The notes below the pieces were generated by a model. That model worked only from the letters and a program-made list of their open reading frames with translations, was not told the origin of the DNA and ran no database searches. The position numbers and the translations under genes are program-made. A stretch of DNA of 64,000 nucleotides from Candidatus Tumulicola sp. (GTDB lineage: Bacteria > Vulcanimicrobiota > Vulcanimicrobiia > Eremiobacterales > Eremiobacteraceae), in contig DATNNM010000008.1 of NCBI GenBank assembly GCA_035601835.1, forward strand, positions 61,128 through 125,127. The letters are read 5' to 3'. Shown one piece after another: positions 17,858 through 26,250 of this stretch. The first letter of the stretch is position 1; each line of letters starts with the position of its first letter.

Positions 17858-18214
17858 TCAGGCCTTGCGCTGGTGAAGAGCTATCCGGTTGCCGTCCGGA
17901 TCCTTGACAAAGGTGGCGCGACAACTCGGCATGTCCATGACCTTGGTCATCTCGACCCCTTTGGCTTTCAACGCGGCGACGGCGCCATCGAGATCGGACA
18001 TCTCGAACGCCACGCTGCAGGCGCTGCCGGGCGTAAGGTCGAGGTCCTCGCCCCGCCCGATCCCGAACGCCACGCCGCCGGTTTCGAACTCTACCCAGTG
18101 CTCGCTGGCCATCTCACCGGGCACAAAACCCATGACGTCGCGATACCAGGCAGTCGATTTCTTGATGTCCGAAACCGGATAGGCGATGAACGCGAGCGAT
18201 TTGATGGACTTCAT
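17858..18214 (-). CDS. VOC family (glyoxalase/bleomycin resistance-like) protein
   Basis: A 118-residue vicinal oxygen chelate protein, the length of a single two-module VOC unit. Strands typical of the family are seen: IAYPVSDIKKSTAWYRDVMGF at the start, WVEFETGGVAFGI in the middle and ATFVKDPDGNRIALHQ at the end, the last being the hallmark module-two strand. A possible metal-binding Glu is in WVEFE. Members include dioxygenases, glyoxalases and drug-binding proteins; the substrate here cannot be told. The start has AAGGAG 9 bases upstream and overlaps the stop of the dehydrogenase gene by 4 bases (ATGA). Confidence 0.85.
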   Translation of the reverse strand: MKSIKSLAFIAYPVSDIKKSTAWYRDVMGFVPGEMASEHWVEFETGGVAFGIGRGEDLDLTPGSACSVAFEMSDLDGAVAALKAKGVEMTKVMDMPSCRATFVKDPDGNRIALHQRKA

Positions 18215-19191
18215 TGGGCGATCTCCTTGCGAGAGCGAGGATGCGGGGGCGCGTTGACCGCATGCAGGGGCGCAGCGCCCGACGCAAAGCGTCTGACGTT
18301 GTCAGCGAAGGCGCGCGCGATGCCGTCGTACGAAACATCCGTCACCCCCGCGATGTGCGGCGTCGCGATGACGTTGGAGCGGAAGAGGCGATGTCGGACG
18401 TCGGGCGGCTCCTGCCAAAACACATCGAGGCCCGCACCCGCAAGACGGCCGCTTTCCAACGCATCGGCAAGCGCCTCCGGATCGACGAACCCGCCGCGGG
18501 CTGTGTTGACCAAAAACGCCCCGCGCTTCACGCGGCTCAGCACGCGCGCATCGAGCAGATGATGAGCTTCAGGTTCGTAGCGGGCGCAGATCGCGATGTA
18601 GTCAGCCTCCGCAACCGCCGCGGCAAGGTCCGCTACGCCATAAACGCGCGCGAACGGCACCGGCAGCGTCGGGTCTGGTTCGGGTCGCCGGCGTACGGCC
18701 GTGAGCCGCATGCCAAAAGCGGCGAGTCTGACGCTCAAAGCGCGTCCGACGTCGCCGAGTCCAAAAATGCAAACCGTCTTTCCGAGCAGTGCCAGTCCGG
18801 ACGGCTCGCCCATGCGTCCCTGCGCGAGCGACTCGGTCGCGCGCGGTAAGCGGCGCGAAAGCGCCAGCATGAGCAGCACCGCGTGCTCAGCGACCGACTC
18901 GGCGTTCCCGGTTCCCTTGCCCGGAATGCGCGCCACCCACACGCCGGCGCGCGTCGCGGCTTCGACGTCAACGGTTTCCAAACCGACGCCGAATTGCTGC
19001 ACCAGTCCAAATATTCCGCGCGCGATGACGTCGGCGGTGATGGGAGTGCCATAGGGCACGACGACGTCGACGCCGTCCAGCGACTCAGGGAGGCGGTCCG
19101 GCGAGCACACCGCGATCTCGTGATCGGGAAGCAGCGGCGCCAGGCGCCGCCGGCTCTCGGAGTAGCCTTCACCGCAGAAAAGAATCTTCAA
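18211..19191 (-). CDS. D-isomer specific 2-hydroxyacid dehydrogenase
   Basis: A 326-residue NAD(P)-dependent 2-hydroxyacid dehydrogenase. The Rossmann motif is GLGDVG within LLGKTVCIFGLGDVG. The catalytic set is visible: Arg in FLVNTARGGFVD, Glu in LDVFWQEPPD and His in VIATPHIAGVT. Family substrates include glycerate, glyoxylate/hydroxypyruvate and 3-phosphoglycerate. The lack of a C-terminal ACT domain and the short length argue against a full SerA. The gene lies 8 bases after panB on the same strand and overlaps the VOC gene, so panB, this gene and VOC probably form one transcript. Because ketopantoate is reduced by enzymes of other families, a direct role in pantothenate synthesis is not implied. 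Confidence 0.87.
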   Translation of the reverse strand: MKILFCGEGYSESRRRLAPLLPDHEIAVCSPDRLPESLDGVDVVVPYGTPITADVIARGIFGLVQQFGVGLETVDVEAATRAGVWVARIPGKGTGNAESVAEHAVLLMLALSRRLPRATESLAQGRMGEPSGLALLGKTVCIFGLGDVGRALSVRLAAFGMRLTAVRRRPEPDPTLPVPFARVYGVADLAAAVAEADYIAICARYEPEAHHLLDARVLSRVKRGAFLVNTARGGFVDPEALADALESGRLAGAGLDVFWQEPPDVRHRLFRSNVIATPHIAGVTDVSYDGIARAFADNVRRFASGAAPLHAVNAPPHPRSRKEIAQ

Positions 19192-19199
19192 GGGCTGAC

Positions 19200-20030
19200 C
19201 TAGCGTTTGAACGCCTTGGCGTCCTCCGCGGGCATGTGATAGGTTTCTGCTTCAGATGGAAACGCGCCGGAACGCACGTCGTCGAAGAAGCGCGACACAG
19301 CCGCGGTCGCGTCATCGGCCAGATGCGCGTATTGACGCACGAACTTCGCCGGTTTGCGATCGCCGAGTCCAAGCACGTCATGGAAGACGAGCACCTGACC
19401 GTCGCACTGCGGTCCGGCGCCGATGCCGATCGTCGGCACCGATATCGCCTCGGTGATCGCCGCAGCAAGGACGTCGGGAATGCCTTCGAGCACGAGCGCG
19501 AAAACGCCGGCCGCGGCGAGCGCGCGCGCGTCGTCGAGCAGCTCACGTGCGGCTTCGGCGAACTTGCCCTGCACGCGGAAGCCGCCCATGACGTGGACGG
19601 ATTGCGGCGTGAGGCCGATGTGCCCCATCACCGGGATCTCCGAAGAGAGCAGCGCCTCGACCATCGGTATGCGTTTGCGGCCACCTTCGAGTTTCACGGC
19701 GTCGGCGTGGCCCTCGACGAGGAAGCGCGCCGCGTTGCGAATGGTGTCCTGAGTCGAGAGGTGATACGACAGCCACGGCATGTCGCCCACCACCAACGCG
19801 CGCGGCGTTGCGCGGGAGACGGCCGCGGTATGGCGGACCATGATGTCGACGGTGACGGGCAGCGTGTCGTCATGGCCGTAGACGACATTGCCGATCGAAT
19901 CGCCGACCAAGATGATGTCCGCGCCCGCCCGATCCGCGATGCGAGCGGTCGGGGTGTCATACGCGGTGATCATCGCTATCTTTGTGCCGCCCTTGCGAGC
20001 GATGATCTCCGGAACTGTTACTTTTTCCAT
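19200..20030 (-). CDS. panB: 3-methyl-2-oxobutanoate hydroxymethyltransferase PanB
   Basis: About 276 residues. PanB transfers a hydroxymethyl group from 5,10-methylene-THF to 2-oxoisovalerate, giving ketopantoate, the first step to pantothenate and CoA. Motifs: MITAYDTPTARIAD, ILVGDSIGNVVYGHDDTLPV (metal-binding Asp), KLEGG, VMGHIGLTPQSVHVMGGF (with the catalytic Glu nearby) and TIGIGAGPQCDGQVLV. The length matches the family. ATG at 20030 (MEKVTVPEI) is chosen over TTG at 20054 because the family starts here. No panC, panD or panE is nearby. Confidence 0.95.
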   Translation of the reverse strand: MEKVTVPEIIARKGGTKIAMITAYDTPTARIADRAGADIILVGDSIGNVVYGHDDTLPVTVDIMVRHTAAVSRATPRALVVGDMPWLSYHLSTQDTIRNAARFLVEGHADAVKLEGGRKRIPMVEALLSSEIPVMGHIGLTPQSVHVMGGFRVQGKFAEAARELLDDARALAAAGVFALVLEGIPDVLAAAITEAISVPTIGIGAGPQCDGQVLVFHDVLGLGDRKPAKFVRQYAHLADDATAAVSRFFDDVRSGAFPSEAETYHMPAEDAKAFKR

Positions 20031-20063
20031 AATTGCGTTTCGCCTTCGTGTCAACTATGCCGT

Positions 20064-20798
20064 CTAGAGCGTGCTGCGTCCTGCTTTGTGCGCGTCGCTG
20101 TCGACGAAGAGCACCTCCTTGAAGCCGATCTGCTCGGCCCCCGCGGGCTTGACGAGCGCGTTGTCGATGCGGTAGCTTTCGCGCACGATGATGCCTTGCG
20201 TGAGGCTGTACCAGGCAGAGCCGCGCACGGCGATGGTCCCCGGCAGGAGTTTGGGGAGATTGTATTCTTTGCCCGTAATCGTGCCCGTGCCGGTCACCTC
20301 GATGCGAACGAGGTCAGTGCCGATGTCGACGATGCGATGCGTGAATCCGACGCTGCCGCTTCCAAGCGCAGTCACAACGCGCACGCGAGTGGTCCAACGG
20401 GTGCCCAAACGGATCGGCGACGTCGGCAATCCGATCATGGGCGCGTCTGCGATATCGTAGCGCGGGTCGCCAAAGACGGCGTTGAAGGTGCTCAGGTCCA
20501 CCGTTTGAGCAGAAGCGCTGCGGGCGGTCTTCCCGCGCGGCACGTCGAGGGTGACGAGATCGACCACGCCGTGGATCAACGCGTGATCGCCGAAAACGGC
20601 GAGCACCTTTTCGTCGGCGCGGCTCGTCGTACGAAACTCTTCGTCGATGACGGCGCCGCCGCGCCGCGCAGCCTCGAGCCGCGCGCGCGGCAGTATCCAT
20701 TGAACGCGGTCGACCGTGTCGCCGTGTTCGACGATGTGATCGCCGGCGTGAAGGCGCAGCGCAAGCGTCAGCGCCGCGAGGGCATGCGTGAGATTCAT
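20064..20798 (-). CDS. Secreted protein of unknown function
   Basis: A 244-residue protein with a short hydrophobic N-terminus (THALAALTLALRLHAG) that could be a signal peptide. The rest is a beta-rich unrecognised domain: VDLVTLDVPRGKTARS, TSPIRLGTRWTTRVRVVTALGSGSVGF and IEVTGTGTITGKEYNLPKL. Overall layout recalls the secreted protein at 14131-14982 (a size-limited domain with a 'lG..W' strand and a 'TGTG' strand), but I cannot confirm homology by eye. It lies 33 bases upstream of panB on the same strand and diverges from the SEC-C gene, with only 25 bases between the two starts. Confidence 0.6.
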   Translation of the reverse strand: MNLTHALAALTLALRLHAGDHIVEHGDTVDRVQWILPRARLEAARRGGAVIDEEFRTTSRADEKVLAVFGDHALIHGVVDLVTLDVPRGKTARSASAQTVDLSTFNAVFGDPRYDIADAPMIGLPTSPIRLGTRWTTRVRVVTALGSGSVGFTHRIVDIGTDLVRIEVTGTGTITGKEYNLPKLLPGTIAVRGSAWYSLTQGIIVRESYRIDNALVKPAGAEQIGFKEVLFVDSDAHKAGRSTL

Positions 20799-20823
20799 GG
20801 AAGTCCTTGCTTAGAGTATCGGC

Positions 20824-21594
20824 ATGCAAAAAGTCGGCAGAAACGATCCGTGCCCGTGCGGCAGCGGGCGTAAGCACAAGCGGTGTTGTCTCGGGCGCGA
20901 GGCGCAGCGCGACGCGTTCGCGCGCTCCCTGGAGGCACGGGCGTTGCCGCTGCTGCAGGAGATCGCGCGTTATGCGGAGCGCGTCGCTGGCATGCCGCTC
21001 AACGCGGTGGCGCAGCGGGAGTTCCCCTTTTGGCGCGGAGCGCTCACCCCGGAGCGCGCCGCCCGCGCCGTCGACTTTTTGATTTTTGATTTTCGGCTCG
21101 AGCACTACGGGCACAGCGCGCTGCGCCAGTTCGCCATCGAGCACGGTGAAAATGTAGCGTTCCGAGCGAAGCTCGGAGAAGAAGACCAGCAATCGCTATT
21201 GGCATCATGGCAAGAGGCTCGCACGAGATTGTATCGGGTCGAAGGATGGTCAGCCGGTTTCGTGCAGTGCGTTGAGCTGCTGACCGACGAGCCAAAAAAG
21301 ATCGAGGTGTGGCCGCTTGGCGAGCCGGGCGAGCCGATCGCCGACGGCGCGCCTGTAGCGCTGCGCGCCCTCGCCGCCGCAGGCCGGCACGTGTGCATCG
21401 GCAGACCGATGCGCTTTGGCGAACGAACGGTCGAGGATGTCGCGCAGGCGGTGCGTGCGCGACAGCTTGACTACGTGCGCCGCGTTCGCATCGTCAGTCT
21501 GGACGATTTCTACAGGCTCGAGCCAAAAGCGCTCGACGAAGAAGCTGCGGTGCTCGCTCGGCATGCGTCGGGCATCGTGCTACCGGGCGCGTGA
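20824..21594 (+). CDS. SEC-C metal-binding protein with an in-frame palindromic repeat
   Basis: A 256-residue protein starting with a SEC-C zinc motif (residues 8-22, DPCPCGSGRKHKRCC: C-x-C-x8-C-C), as at the SecA C-terminus and in the YecA/YchJ group, where it binds zinc and can contact SecB or the ribosome. The rest is an unrecognised helical domain (FPFWRGALTPERAARAVDFLIFDF is typical of SEC-C proteins with an UPF0149-like or plasmid-type body). Residues 110-118 (NVAFRAKLG) come from a family B repeat at 21152-21177, read in frame. The 3' end overlaps the gamma-glutamyltransferase by 4 bases (GTGA). A role in protein quality control or secretion is only suggested by the motif. Confidence 0.8.
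   Translation: MQKVGRNDPCPCGSGRKHKRCCLGREAQRDAFARSLEARALPLLQEIARYAERVAGMPLNAVAQREFPFWRGALTPERAARAVDFLIFDFRLEHYGHSALRQFAIEHGENVAFRAKLGEEDQQSLLASWQEARTRLYRVEGWSAGFVQCVELLTDEPKKIEVWPLGEPGEPIADGAPVALRALAAAGRHVCIGRPMRFGERTVEDVAQAVRARQLDYVRRVRIVSLDDFYRLEPKALDEEAAVLARHASGIVLPGA
21152..21177. repeat. Family B palindromic repeat inside the SEC-C gene
   Basis: ATGTAGCGTT lead, stem CCGAGC (21162-21167), loop GAA, stem GCTCGG (21171-21176). It is translated in frame as NVAFRAKLG, the same peptide and frame as the copy in btuB. Confidence 0.92.
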
Positions 21595-23207
21595 CAGCGC
21601 CGCGTCTGAAGCCAAGCGGGCGTCGGCCCAGCGCGAAAAGTTGTCGCGCCATGGTGACGTCGCCCAACGCGCTGGCATCGCAGATCGGCATCGGCGTGCT
21701 GGGGGAAGGCGGAAACGCAGCCGACGCGATCGTCGCCATGGCCGCGGGGCTCTCTGTCGTCTATCCGCACATGACCGGGATCGGCGGCGACGCGTTCATC
21801 CTCTATCACGACGCGAGCGCGCGAACGACGCACGCCTACAACGGCTCCGGCGCCGCGGTCGCGCTCGCGACGCGTGAGTTCTACCGCGATCACGGCCTCA
21901 ACGTCATCCCCGAAAGGGGCGGCGCGGCGGTTCTAACGGTTCCCGGGGCGGTGGATCTGTGGTTCGCGCTGCACGAGCGCTTCGGGTCCATGGACATCGG
22001 ACGCTTGCTGGCGCCCGCCGCGCGCTACGCGCGCGAGGGTGCACCGCTTGCCCGTAGCGTGGTGCGTGGACTCACCGAGGAGCGCGAGTTCTTGTCGGCG
22101 GACCCCGGCGCGCGAGAGCTGTACGGGGCGCAGGGGTACGAGATCGGCGATCGCCTCGTGCAGCCGGCGTTGGCGCGCACCATTGAGATGATCGCGTCAA
22201 AAGGACGCGCCTGGTTTTACACGGGCGAGGGTGCGGAGCGCATCCGCGCGGCCTGTGAGCGCGCGGGGAGCCCGCTGCGCGGCGCGGACCTGGCGGCGCA
22301 TCGCGGCTTTTTCTGCGAACCGCTCGAGGCGCGCTTTCGCGCGTGGAGGTCGCTCGTGACGCCCCCGAATTCGCAAGGCGTAGCCTTGCTTTTCGCTCAA
22401 GCGATCTACGAGGCTGCGAGCGGCGCGGAGCGGCTCGATCCCGGCGGCGCGGCGTTCGCGCATCGGGGGATCGAGGCCGTGAAGCTGGCGTTTGCCGATC
22501 GCGACAGGCTGGTGCCGGATCCAACGCCCTCCGCGCTCGCGGCGCAACAACTGCTGGGCGCGAAGCATGCCGCAGAACAAGCTCGGCGCATCGATCCGAA
22601 CAAAGCAGCGCCCGATACAGCACAGGCGCTCAGGGGTGGGACCACCTACTTCGCGTGCGTGGACGAAAGCGGCAACGCAGCGTCGATGATCCAGTCGCTG
22701 TATTTCCATTTCGGCTCGTGCGTCGGCGTGCCCGAGCTGGGCATCGTGTTGCAAAACCGCGGCTGCGCCTTCACGCTGGATGCCGGGAAGCCGACGTCGC
22801 TGGAACCCGGCAAGCGCCCATTCCACACGCTGATGGCCGCGATGCTGCTGGACGGCGACCGGCCGTATCTCGTCTACGGCACGATGGGCGGCGACGGCCA
22901 GCCGCAGACCAACCTGCAGAACTCGATCCGCATCGCCGAACGCGGCATGGATCCGCAGGCAGCGCTGGACGAGCCGCGCTGGCGCTACGGCCGCACGTGG
23001 GGCGCGCAGCAGCCCGGCGTCGCCGTGGAGGCGCGCGCGGGCAAAGCGTGCATCGCAGGCTTGGAGGCGCGCGGACATCGCGTCATCGTGGCGGACGAGT
23101 GGGAAGAATCGATGGGCCACGCCGGCGCGATCGTCATCGACAAAGAGCGAGGCATCTTGATCGGAGCATCGGATGCGCGCAGCGACGGCGCCGCCCTGGG
23201 GTTATGA
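21591..23207 (+). CDS. Gamma-glutamyltransferase family protein
   Basis: A 538-residue N-terminal nucleophile hydrolase of the gamma-glutamyltransferase family, which matures by self-cleavage before a Thr and cleaves or transfers gamma-glutamyl groups (glutathione or related). Landmarks: AMVTSPNALASQIGIGVLGEGGNAADAIVA, MTGIGGDAFILYHD, the cleavage site RGGTTYFACVD (nucleophile Thr351), SLYFHFGSCVGVPELGIVLQNRG, FHTLMAAMLL and GTMGGDGQPQTNLQ. GTG at 21591 overlaps the SEC-C stop. No signal peptide is seen, so it may be cytoplasmic, as in the YwrD-like subgroup rather than secreted GGT. The substrate is unproven. Confidence 0.9.
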   Translation: MTAPRLKPSGRRPSAKSCRAMVTSPNALASQIGIGVLGEGGNAADAIVAMAAGLSVVYPHMTGIGGDAFILYHDASARTTHAYNGSGAAVALATREFYRDHGLNVIPERGGAAVLTVPGAVDLWFALHERFGSMDIGRLLAPAARYAREGAPLARSVVRGLTEEREFLSADPGARELYGAQGYEIGDRLVQPALARTIEMIASKGRAWFYTGEGAERIRAACERAGSPLRGADLAAHRGFFCEPLEARFRAWRSLVTPPNSQGVALLFAQAIYEAASGAERLDPGGAAFAHRGIEAVKLAFADRDRLVPDPTPSALAAQQLLGAKHAAEQARRIDPNKAAPDTAQALRGGTTYFACVDESGNAASMIQSLYFHFGSCVGVPELGIVLQNRGCAFTLDAGKPTSLEPGKRPFHTLMAAMLLDGDRPYLVYGTMGGDGQPQTNLQNSIRIAERGMDPQAALDEPRWRYGRTWGAQQPGVAVEARAGKACIAGLEARGHRVIVADEWEESMGHAGAIVIDKERGILIGASDARSDGAALGL

Positions 23208-23237
23208 AGAAGCCAGACGAAACTGTGGAGCAGGATC

Positions 23238-23264
23238 TTGTAGTGCCGGGGCTTTAGCCCCGGA
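23238..23264. repeat. Family A palindromic repeat
   Basis: TTGTAGTG, CCGGGGCT (23246-23253), TT, AGCCCCGG (23256-23263), in the 65-base gap between two convergent genes. The preceding GTGGAGCAGGATC also resembles the sequence before the copies in the 2-oxoglutarate dehydrogenase gene (GTGGAGCTGGATC), so the repeat unit may extend upstream. Confidence 0.9.
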
Positions 23265-23272
23265 AATCTTAC

Positions 23273-24211
23273 CTAGAACGTTTTGGCCGGCGGCTTTTGC
23301 TTCGGCAGCGCCTGGGTGTGCGTCTTGATCCGCTTCACGCCGAGCAGCTGATGGCCGGTCGCGGTGATGCGGGCGCCCTGTCCGGCGAGCACGTTGAAGG
23401 TTCCGCCCGGCACGAAGACCGCTACGCTGCCCTGGCTCACCGCAAGACGAGTCACGCCGGTTTCGGCGACGACCGTGAATTGCGTGCCGGTCGGCAGCAT
23501 CGTCGCCTGGTTGGTGGCGACGTGGATCGGCGGGACGTCGCGGTGAAGGACCTCGCGGACCGCCACGGTGCCGCGATCGATCTTCATGTCGACGATGTCG
23601 GGATTGCCCGTCTGCGAATTGGTATGCAGCTTGTTGAACTGCACTTCGGCATCGGACCCAAGGGTGACGGCCAGATGCGGCGTGATGGCGACCACGGCCG
23701 GCTGCGCGCTGTTGTTGCTCACGACGTCGCCGGTCGAAATCGCCAAGCTGTTCTCGGCCGACTGCGTCGTCGTTTGGTTGGCCGCGGTGTCTTGAACCTG
23801 ACCTTGCAGGTACGCCGTGACGGTCTCGTCGGGCGGCCGGTTCGATATCGCGACCCGATCGAAGGCGCCGCGCGTCATGATGATGAGCGCAAACGCGGCG
23901 GCGGCCATCGCGAACGCGGCGCCGTAGGTGCGCCAGCTGGTCAGCGACTCCAGAACGGTGCGCGTCTCGGACTTGCGCACCGGCACGCCGTGGATGGCGA
24001 GCACGCGGTTGACGATGCGATCTTCCAGGCCACGCGGTACGGTCAGCTGCGGCACCTGGCGAAGCAAATTCTGAAAACGCTCGCCGCGCGCCATCGATTG
24101 CGCGCAGGCGAAGCACGTGCGGCGGTGCGCGTCGAGCAGCGATTGCTGCGTCGGCGTGATCTGCGCATCGAAGGACGAGAAGAGGAGATCGAGAGCTTCA
24201 GAGCACTCCAT
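23273..24211 (-). CDS. Anti-sigma factor with zinc-binding N-terminus and FecR-like domain
   Basis: A 312-residue single-pass membrane protein. Residues 1-60 form a zinc-binding anti-sigma motif, H29-x3-C33-x2-C36 (DAHRRTCFACAQ). A transmembrane helix spans about 95-113 (YGAAFAMAAAAFALIIM). The outer part is FecR-like: VTLGSDAEVQFNK, MKIDRGTVAVREV, GTQFTVVAETGVTRLAVSQG and VAVFVPGGTFNVLAGQG. It should hold the sigma factor encoded 12 bases upstream at the membrane and release it on a periplasmic signal. The signal is not evident: no TonB receptor is adjacent, although FecR often works with one. Confidence 0.85.
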   Translation of the reverse strand: MECSEALDLLFSSFDAQITPTQQSLLDAHRRTCFACAQSMARGERFQNLLRQVPQLTVPRGLEDRIVNRVLAIHGVPVRKSETRTVLESLTSWRTYGAAFAMAAAAFALIIMTRGAFDRVAISNRPPDETVTAYLQGQVQDTAANQTTTQSAENSLAISTGDVVSNNSAQPAVVAITPHLAVTLGSDAEVQFNKLHTNSQTGNPDIVDMKIDRGTVAVREVLHRDVPPIHVATNQATMLPTGTQFTVVAETGVTRLAVSQGSVAVFVPGGTFNVLAGQGARITATGHQLLGVKRIKTHTQALPKQKPPAKTF

Positions 24212-24223
24212 GTTATCCTTGCC

Positions 24224-24835
24224 TCATCCCAGCAACGGGTTGAGCCAAGTCTGCAGCCGCCGCTTTGCGCGGTGCAGGTTGGTTCTCGCCGCCTGTTCGT
24301 TCATGCCAAGAATGTCTGATATCTCCCCGTAGGAAAGCCCTTGGAGCTCTCTCAAAATGAAAACCATCCGCTGTTGACTCGGTAGCGCGCGAAGACCGTC
24401 TTCAAGCGCTGCGTAGGTCTCGCCATGCTCGACGCGCTGCTCAGGACGCTCCTCTTCGGCAGCGACGAACTCGGATTCGTTGACTTCATCGATGTCAGTG
24501 GTCGGCACCGACGAGCGACGCATGTTCGTGAGACAGACGTTGACGCAGATCCGGTAAAGCCAGCTCGAGACCTTACTGCGGCCGGAGAAAGTGTTCGCGT
24601 GCTGATAGGCGCGCAAAAACGCTTCCTGGACCAGGTCTTCCGCTTGGCTCGCATTGTACCGGTATGCCACATTGTACAACATCCTCGTGTAACGCTTGAC
24701 CAGCTCCGCAAACGCGTCTCCGTCTCCTGACGCGATGCGAGTCATCAAGGCCACGTCCCGGCCCGATGAAACTGGCTCCAACTGATATGACCGAACCGCT
24801 CCAGCGAGCGTTACAGGGACGAGGAAGGGCAACAT
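24224..24835 (-). CDS. ECF RNA polymerase sigma factor
   Basis: About 203 residues with sigma region 2 (DGDAFAELVKRYTRMLYNVAYRY, ASQAEDLVQEAFLRAYQHANTF, SSWLYRICVNVCLTNMRR) and region 4 (LRALPSQQRMVFILRELQGLSYGEISDILGMNEQAARTNLHRAKRRL); no region 1 or 3. This is the standard ECF architecture. The ATG at 24835 gives an unusually hydrophobic 25-residue N-terminus; the family normally begins near SSGRDVALM, so a TTG at 24781 is a possible true start. It is the first gene of a sigma/anti-sigma pair with the FecR-like protein. Its targets, and whether it drives its own promoter, are not seen. Confidence 0.9.
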   Translation of the reverse strand: MLPFLVPVTLAGAVRSYQLEPVSSGRDVALMTRIASGDGDAFAELVKRYTRMLYNVAYRYNASQAEDLVQEAFLRAYQHANTFSGRSKVSSWLYRICVNVCLTNMRRSSVPTTDIDEVNESEFVAAEEERPEQRVEHGETYAALEDGLRALPSQQRMVFILRELQGLSYGEISDILGMNEQAARTNLHRAKRRLQTWLNPLLG

Positions 24836-24985
24836 CCGGTTATAGACGCCTCATGAACGCGACTCGTACAGGCAAGCGGGACGAAGGTCCTGCTAAAGCC
24901 CGGTTTCGTCCCTGGGCTCACGGGACGATTAAGTCTCTACTCTCTATTATCGGTTTGCCCAAGTGCTCGGCTTATCAGTCAAAGT
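24836..24985. other. Divergent intergenic region with inverted and direct GGGACGA repeats
   Basis: About 150 bases between the sigma factor and the Fic-like gene. GGGACGAA (24878-24885) can pair with TTCGTCCC (24905-24912), and a third GGGACGA follows at 24922. Such repeats could be an operator, or merely GC-rich coincidence. No confident promoter was found on either strand. Confidence 0.4.
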
Positions 24986-26248
24986 GTGAGCCACAGCACG
25001 CGCAGGCGGGCAAGCGCGACCCCCGAAATGGGACGCAACGTGCGTAATTTCATCCTGGAGGAGCTGGCAGACGCGCTTGACGACCGCAGCGGCCAGTTCC
25101 GCTACTTTTTCGTGGCCTCGACCGGACGGGTCGAGCCCTATGCTTCGGACGATCCGGCGGTGCTGCGGATCTCCAGCCGCAACGACGCGCTGGCCGTTCG
25201 ACCGATATCGCACGCCGAAGCGGCTTCGCTGCTCTCCGACTTCATCGAGACGCTGCTCGACGGCGAACTGGTCGACAAGCTGCGCGCCGCCTCGGCCGGT
25301 TCGACCAGTCCTGCGCGGTTTTTGCAGACCTTGGGCGCATATCCACGCGCGCGCCGGAGTTGGCTCGCATACCGGCAGCACCGCCTCGAAGCCGTGGCGT
25401 TGGAGTTCCTGCGCGCGAACAGCGTCGACCTCGCGCGCTACGGGCTGGACCAGCCCGCACGCACGGAAGAAGAAGAAACCGGACTGCGTTTCGACCAGGC
25501 GCTCGAGACGCGCTTGGCCCGTTTGCGCGATCGCTTGCGCACGTTCACCACGCGCGGCAGCGACGCGAACGCGGCGCGCCTGGAGGCGCGTCATGACTTG
25601 CGCCTCGACGAAGTGTATCATTCCAACGCGATCCGCGGCAACCGGCTCGATCGCCGGCAGACCGAGGAGGTCATCGGCCGGGGCGCGACCGTGGGCGGAC
25701 TCACGCTGCGCGAGCACCTCGAGGCGGTGAACCTCTTCCGCGCGCTCGGACACGCGGAGACGCTCGCCACATGCGACGCGCCGCTGACGGAGCACGCGAT
25801 CCGCGAACTGCACGCGCGGCTTTTCGCCTCCATCGACGATGAGAATGCGGGCGCGTATCGCCGGACGGATGCGCGTATCGTCGGACGAGATTATCTCCCG
25901 CCCGAGAGCGTGCTGGTGCCGGCTCTGCTGCGCGAGTTCATGGAATGGCTCGACGAATCGACTGCCGATCCCGTGGCCAAAGCGTGCGCCGCGCAGGCGA
26001 AACTCGTGAACATCGCGCCGTTCTTGGACGGCAACGGGCGCGTGGCGCGCATCCTTTCCAACCTGGTCCTCGAATCCGCTGGCTATCCGCCGGCGATCGT
26101 GCAGGTCGGCGCGCGCGACCGCTATTACGACAGTCTGCGACAGGCGGATGCCGGCGATATGAGCGGCTTGCTGTCCTTGACGATCGACTGCGTCGACACC
26201 AGCATGACCCGCTTGGAAGCGGCTCTGCCGGGGGCGCGTCCAGCATAA
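24986..26248 (+). CDS. Fic-fold protein with UPF0158-like N-terminus, catalytic His replaced by Ala
   Basis: About 420 residues. Residues about 20-155 resemble the UPF0158 family (RYFFVASTGRVEPYASDD ... ARFLQTLGAYPRARRSWLAYRQHRLEAVALEFL with the order reduced). The Fic domain follows, with LRLDEVYHSNAIRGN at about 205-219 and the active-site loop APFLDGNGR at 344-352. Fic AMP-transferases need HPF-x-(D/E)-GNGR; here His is Ala344 (codon GCG, 26015-26017). The inhibitory helix motif, normally (S/T)xxxE(G/N), reads SNAIRGN, with Arg instead of Glu. Loss of both suggests an inactive or repurposed Fic fold. The start is GTG at 24986; ATG at 25028 is an alternative. The nuclease gene begins 2 bases after the stop. 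Confidence 0.8.
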   Translation: MSHSTRRRASATPEMGRNVRNFILEELADALDDRSGQFRYFFVASTGRVEPYASDDPAVLRISSRNDALAVRPISHAEAASLLSDFIETLLDGELVDKLRAASAGSTSPARFLQTLGAYPRARRSWLAYRQHRLEAVALEFLRANSVDLARYGLDQPARTEEEETGLRFDQALETRLARLRDRLRTFTTRGSDANAARLEARHDLRLDEVYHSNAIRGNRLDRRQTEEVIGRGATVGGLTLREHLEAVNLFRALGHAETLATCDAPLTEHAIRELHARLFASIDDENAGAYRRTDARIVGRDYLPPESVLVPALLREFMEWLDESTADPVAKACAAQAKLVNIAPFLDGNGRVARILSNLVLESAGYPPAIVQVGARDRYYDSLRQADAGDMSGLLSLTIDCVDTSMTRLEAALPGARPA

Positions 26249-26250
26249 CG

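Noticed and set aside
23273..24835. Iron-uptake FecI-FecR-FecA system
   Set aside because: The sigma and FecR-like genes are present, but no TonB receptor is adjacent, and the anti-sigma has a zinc-binding motif not typical of classical FecR.
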